DNA from: Minwuia thermotolerans | Lineage (GTDB): Bacteria > Pseudomonadota > Alphaproteobacteria > Minwuiales > Minwuiaceae | Direction of reading: 5' to 3' | DNA length: 64,000 bases | Assembly (NCBI RefSeq): GCF_002924445.1 | Contig: NZ_PIGG01000034.1 | Span: 124,001 to 188,000 of the forward strand | Shown: piece after piece, positions 60,852 to 64,000 of the stretch | How positions within the stretch are numbered: the first letter of the stretch is position 1 | Layout: each line of letters begins with the position of its first letter | Notes under the pieces: generated by a model | Seen by the model: only the letters and a program-made list of their open reading frames with translations | What the model was told of the DNA's origin: nothing | The model's database searches: none | Made by a program: the position numbers and the translations under genes

Positions 60852-61098
60852 TGCGGCCCAAACCGCGCGAACACCGGGTTTTCAAGACAATTTGAAGCTG
60901 CGGGATCGGTGCGTTTTCGCGCCTGGGCCGGCCCGGCCCGGAACGCGGCGCCGGCTGCTGACGCGCGTTCACGCCGGCTTCACGCTGCACTCCGAAACCC
61001 CCGGATACCGCGGCTCCCGGCGCGGACGGCCCCTGTTGCACCCAGGTTCGCTTCGTCATCATCCCGCTGCCTTCACTGGACAGCAAGGAGAACCAGCC

Positions 61099-61401
61099 AT
61101 GAAGACCACCCTGAAATCCCTCACCGTCGCCACCGCTCTCGCCGGCGCTGTCGGCATGGCCGCCGCGTTGACGGCCGCCCCGGCCCTGGCCGCCGACGGC
61201 GTCAAGTGCTTCGGCGTCGCCAAGGCCGGCGAGAACGACTGCGCAGCCGGCAATCACAGCTGCAAGGGTCACTCCACGGCCGATTACAGCGGCCAGGACT
61301 GGAAGATGGTCGAAGACGCCGGGAAGTGCATGGAGATGGGCGGCAAGCAGGCCGCCTTCGAGGGCATGAACGAGAAGGCGAAGATGATGAAGGACGGCTG
61401 A
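61099..61401 (+). CDS. DUF2282-type four-cysteine secreted protein (bufferin-like precursor 1)
   Basis: 100 residues. A signal peptide at residues 1-32 ([20 protein letters not shown], with ALAA before the mature start) is followed by [20 protein letters not shown], with cysteines at 37, 48, 55 and 77. The KCxGxAKAGxNDC and DYSGxxWK motifs define DUF2282. In related loci (bufferin and Gig) an MNIO enzyme modifies these cysteines. AAGGAG precedes the start. Compared with the second precursor at 62272 it has a two-residue shorter loop between Cys48 and Cys55. A hairpin terminator follows at 61412. Confidence 0.88.
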   Translation: MKTTLKSLTVATALAGAVGMAAALTAAPALAADGVKCFGVAKAGENDCAAGNHSCKGHSTADYSGQDWKMVEDAGKCMEMGGKQAAFEGMNEKAKMMKDG

Positions 61402-61411
61402 CCCGTCCTCG

Positions 61412-61447
61412 GGGCGCGGCGGCGGTTCGTCCTTCGCCGCGCCCTTT
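61412..61447 (+). terminator. Terminator/attenuator after precursor 1
   Basis: A perfect 10-bp GC stem (61412-61421 with 61435-61444) with a 13-base loop and a short T run (TTTCG), 11 bases after the stop. It could end the first precursor's message or reduce readthrough to the YHS gene. Confidence 0.7.
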
Positions 61448-61583
61448 CGCTTCCGGCTCCCGATCACGCGATCTCTCAACAACTCGTGTAGGGCGCGTGG
61501 GCGGGTTGCGGTCTTATCTTCCATCTCAGCGGGCCGCCGGACAGCGGCCTGAAAGAAGTCAACCAGACAGGGAGGCCGACCGG

Positions 61584-62111
61584 ATGATGCGAGGCGCTGC
61601 GATGCTTGCGGCTGCGGTCATCCTGACCCTTTCGGGCGGCGTCCAGGCGGGCGAGCAGTACGTCGACGGCAGCGGCTTCGCGCTCAGCGGCTACGATCCC
61701 GTCGCCTATCGCGGTCTGGCGCAGGCGCCTTTCGGCGAACATCAACCGCCGGCCGTGCCCGGACGGGCCGGCTTCACCGCCGAGTACAACGGCGCCAGCT
61801 GGGCCTTCTCGACCGCCGCGAACCGGGACGCCTTCCTGGCGGATCCGGCAAAATACGCGCCCGCCTATGACGGCCACTGCGCCTTCGGCGTGGCCAAGGG
61901 CGGCAAGGCCCCGGGAAACCCGCATCTGTGGCGCATCCTCGACGGCAAGCTCTATCTCAACGTCACCCGCGCGGTGGTCGGCTTCTGGGAAGCCGACATC
62001 GGTGGCAACCTGACCGCCGCCGAACGCAACTGGTCCGGTATCGAGGGTCTTCCGGCCAATGACGGCGCGGTGCCGGAACTGGACGGCGCACAGGCGCCCG
62101 TCACCGAGTGA
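61584..62111 (+). CDS. Secreted YHS-domain protein
   Basis: 175 residues. A signal peptide ([19 protein letters not shown]) is followed by the secreted YHS family core: [14 protein letters not shown] at about residues 33-46, [36 protein letters not shown] (in two pieces) and [15 protein letters not shown] domains can bind metals, and members are often found beside copper- or mercury-handling genes. AGGGAGG precedes the start. It lies between the two DUF2282 precursor genes on the same strand, which suggests a role in the same periplasmic metal response. Confidence 0.83.
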   Translation: MMRGAAMLAAAVILTLSGGVQAGEQYVDGSGFALSGYDPVAYRGLAQAPFGEHQPPAVPGRAGFTAEYNGASWAFSTAANRDAFLADPAKYAPAYDGHCAFGVAKGGKAPGNPHLWRILDGKLYLNVTRAVVGFWEADIGGNLTAAERNWSGIEGLPANDGAVPELDGAQAPVTE

Positions 62112-62271
62112 TCACGCCATGCACGGCTTCTGCAATGTTGTGATGGCATCCTATCGAACACGGTCGTTCCGGCTGTTGCCGGGGCGGCCTTGGCGGACGG
62201 GGTTGCGGGGAACCCGGCCGCTGGCAACACTGACCGCCCCGCGGGTCAATGAAACACAGAGGAGAATCCTG

Positions 62272-62565
62272 ATGAACGCCACCTTCAAGTCCCTTTCCGT
62301 CGTCGCCGCCCTCGCCGGTGCGGTCGGCATGGCCGCCACCCTCGGCCCGGTCGAGGCGGTCGCTGCCGACAAGGTCAAGTGCTACGGCATCGCCAAGGCC
62401 GGGCAGAACGACTGCGCCAACAAGGCCGGCACCCATTCCTGCGCCGGTCAGTCCACCGTCGATTACTCCGGCGGCGAGTGGAAGCTGGCCACCAAGGCCG
62501 AGTGCGAGGAGAAGGGCGGCCAGGAGCAGGCCTTCGACGGCGTCAACGAGAAGATGAAGGGCTGA
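62272..62565 (+). CDS. DUF2282-type four-cysteine secreted protein (bufferin-like precursor 2)
   Basis: 97 residues. The signal peptide (residues 1-32) repeats the [11 protein letters not shown] pattern of precursor 1. Mature cysteines are 37, 48, 57 and 78 ([30 protein letters not shown]). The loop before the third Cys is two residues longer than in precursor 1. It is the closest precursor to the MNIO gene and so the likelier main substrate. GAGGAGAATCCTG precedes the start. A perfect hairpin follows at 62582. Confidence 0.88.
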   Translation: MNATFKSLSVVAALAGAVGMAATLGPVEAVAADKVKCYGIAKAGQNDCANKAGTHSCAGQSTVDYSGGEWKLATKAECEEKGGQEQAFDGVNEKMKG

Positions 62566-62581
62566 TTTCCAGCCGGGACAG

Positions 62582-62606
62582 GGGACGCCGGATGATCCGG
62601 CGTCCC
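62582..62606 (+). terminator. Hairpin between precursor 2 and the modifying enzymes
   Basis: A perfect 11-bp stem (62582-62592 with 62596-62606) and TGA loop, 17 bases after the precursor stop and 33 bases before bufB. There is no T tract, so partial attenuation or mRNA protection is more likely than full termination. Confidence 0.75.
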
Positions 62607-62638
62607 TCTGCGCCTTGCCGGAACGGTCATTGGCCGCC

Positions 62639-63514
62639 ATGAACCCGCCTGCCTCCAGCCTGCCGCCGACCGCCGGGTTCGGCCTGCGCCATCCCCATGT
62701 GCTGCAGGTCATCGACCGGCCGCCCGCCGTCGACTGGGTCGAGGTTCACACCGAAAACTACATGTATCCGGGCGGCCCGCGCCTGCGCCAGCTCGAGGCC
62801 GTGCGCGAACGCTTCGACCTCAGCCTGCACGGGGTCGGCCTTTCGCTTGGTTCGGTCGACGAGCCGGACCGGGATCATCTGAAACGCATCCGCGCGCTGG
62901 CCGACCGGTTCCGTCCCGCCGCCATCTCCGATCATATTGCCTGGGTGCGGGCGCCGAAGGCCGCGGGCGGGGCCAGCCTGAACGATCTGCTGCCGCTGCC
63001 CTGCACCGAGGAGGCGCTGGAGACCCTGGCGCGCAATATCGCCATCTTCCAGGACGCGCTTGGCCGCCGGGTGATGGTGGAGAATCCGTCCATGTATCTG
63101 GAGTTCGCCGGCGCCGAGATGGACCATGCCGAATTCGTGGCCGAGACCGTGCGCCGCGCCGGCTGCGGCCTGCTGCTCGACGTCAACAACATCCATGTCA
63201 GCGCGCGGAACCTGGGCTTCGACGCCAGTGACTACCTCGACCGCATGCCGTTCGAGGCGGTGGGCGAGATCCACCTTGCCGGCCATGCCGAGCGCGAAAC
63301 GCCGGGCGGCACGCTGCTGATCGACGATCACGGCAGCCGCGTCCGCGACGAGGTGTGGGCGCTCTACGAGCGGGCCCTGGACCGGCTCGGAGCGGTGCCG
63401 ACACTGATCGAATGGGACACCTGCATTCCCGATCTCCGGGTCATCCTGGCGGAGACGGCGAAAGCCCAGCGGCGCATGGACGCGCTGGCGGGTCCGCGCC
63501 GGGCGACGGCGTGA
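62639..63514 (+). CDS. bufB: DUF692 multinuclear non-haem iron oxidase (MNIO), BufB-like
   Basis: 291 residues. The TIM-barrel MNIO motifs occur in order: VEVHTENYM, LHGVGLSLGS (His64), ISDHIAW (Asp98-His99), MVENPSMYLEF (Glu148), LLLDVNNIHV (Asp181, Asn184), EIHLAGHAE (His212, His216), IDDHGS (Asp230-His231) and LIEWDTCIPD (Glu258). These are the usual iron ligands of MbnB- and BufB-type enzymes that turn peptide cysteines into heterocycles or thioamides. ATG 62639 is chosen; no strong ribosome site is visible. The stop overlaps the bufC GTG by four bases. Confidence 0.9.
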   Translation: MNPPASSLPPTAGFGLRHPHVLQVIDRPPAVDWVEVHTENYMYPGGPRLRQLEAVRERFDLSLHGVGLSLGSVDEPDRDHLKRIRALADRFRPAAISDHIAWVRAPKAAGGASLNDLLPLPCTEEALETLARNIAIFQDALGRRVMVENPSMYLEFAGAEMDHAEFVAETVRRAGCGLLLDVNNIHVSARNLGFDASDYLDRMPFEAVGEIHLAGHAERETPGGTLLIDDHGSRVRDEVWALYERALDRLGAVPTLIEWDTCIPDLRVILAETAKAQRRMDALAGPRRATA

Positions 63515-64000
63515 GCGGCCTCGCCGAGCTGCAGCGGCGTTTCGCCGAAAGCGTCGCCGGCAAGCCGGATCCGATACTGGACGCGCTCGTTGATGACGGC
63601 CGGCAGGCTGACCGCTTCGACGTCTACCGCAACAACACCTTCGCCTCGCTCCGCGAGGTTCTGGCCAATACCTTCCCCGCCATTGTGGCCATCATTGGCG
63701 AGGACCTGTTCGGCCGGCTGTCGGCCGCGTTCGTGCGGCACGCGCCGCCCCGGGCGAACCATCTGCTGGACTACGGCGCGGAGTTGCCGGGGTTCATCGC
63801 CCTATCGGAGCCCTTGCAGCGATGGCCGTTCCTCGCTGATGTGGCCCGCCTCGAATGGGCGGTGAATGCGGCCTATGGCGCGCCCGAGGCGACGCCGGTC
63901 GACCCTTCCGGGCTTTCCGGGCTCGCGCCGGTAGATCTGATGGCGCTGTGTCTTGCGCTGCATCCCTCGGCGGCGCTGATCGCCTCGGACTGGCCGGTGC
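63511..64000 (+). CDS. bufC: DUF2063 MNIO partner protein, BufC-like (3' end outside window)
   Basis: Only the first 163 residues are visible, from a GTG that overlaps the bufB stop (GTGA). The DUF2063 N-terminal signature RFDVYRNNTFASLREVLANTF (in two parts) and GEDLFGRLSAAFVR followed by LLDYGAELPGFIA and LADVARLEW are clear. DUF2063 proteins deliver the leader or substrate to the MNIO enzyme. Its place after bufB is the same as in bufferin and Gig operons. Confidence 0.88.
   Translation, partial: MSGLAELQRRFAESVAGKPDPILDALVDDGRQADRFDVYRNNTFASLREVLANTFPAIVAIIGEDLFGRLSAAFVRHAPPRANHLLDYGAELPGFIALSEPLQRWPFLADVARLEWAVNAAYGAPEATPVDPSGLSGLAPVDLMALCLALHPSAALIASDWPV

Overview
The window is a GC-rich chromosomal stretch of a Gram-negative bacterium, most likely an alphaproteobacterium. 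Supporting signs are a large RpoD directly downstream of dnaG, a complete gatCAB set, a short MotA with MotB, Tat-type molybdo-hydroxylase genes, Sox proteins, and dispersed GTCA...TGAC-bounded palindromic repeats. About 54 complete genes and two genes cut by the window edges are supported. Coding density is high, many neighbours overlap by 1-4 bases, and I see no tRNA, rRNA, CRISPR array, insertion sequence or prophage.

Layout. 1-5.0 kb: end of a YbbP/FtsX-type ABC permease, an ABC1/UbiB-family kinase, the motA-motB stator pair and a flavin reductase. 5.0-15.1 kb: an exopolysaccharide locus with two heparinase II/III-type proteins, a methyltransferase, two GT4 glycosyltransferases, a GDP-mannose/UDP-glucose 6-dehydrogenase very like AlgD, and a VanZ-like membrane protein. 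15.1-17.6 kb: an AmmeMemoRadiSam system in which the MEMO1 and AMMECR1 proteins are fused, divergent from the radical SAM enzyme. 17.8-25 kb: an enolase-superfamily enzyme, an acyl-CoA synthetase, an IorAB-type molybdo-hydroxylase and a minimal soxXYZ set. 24.9-28.3 kb: recO-parC and a DksA-like factor. 28.4-35.2 kb: tandem Rieske oxygenase alpha subunits behind a clear promoter-operator, a VOC protein with an AraC regulator, a copper chaperone, a GNAT protein and a CaiB-type CoA-transferase. 35.5-39.4 kb: rpoD-dnaG. 39.5-45.1 kb: a small zinc-ribbon protein, an acyl-CoA dehydrogenase, a luciferase-like oxidoreductase, a lysozyme-like protein, an SDR and a ketosynthase. 45.4-49.3 kb: an orphan LivK-type binding protein next to a large chemoreceptor. 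49.4-53.2 kb: a redoxin, an arsR-arsI organoarsenical pair, 3-methyladenine glycosylase I, a VWA protein and a PRC-barrel protein. 53.4-60.9 kb: gatCAB, a TetR regulator, an amidohydrolase and a flavin monooxygenase.

The most unusual system is at the right edge (61.1-64.0 kb). It holds two small secreted four-cysteine proteins of the DUF2282 type with a YHS-domain protein between them, then a DUF692 multinuclear iron oxidase (MNIO) and its DUF2063 partner. This is the architecture of the recently recognised bufferin/Gig class of copper-responsive, cysteine-modified peptides. Each precursor is followed by a strong hairpin that could set the precursor-to-enzyme ratio. Other signals worth checking are the covarying dispersed palindromes, three promoter or operator dyads with defined geometry, and the binding-protein/chemoreceptor pair.
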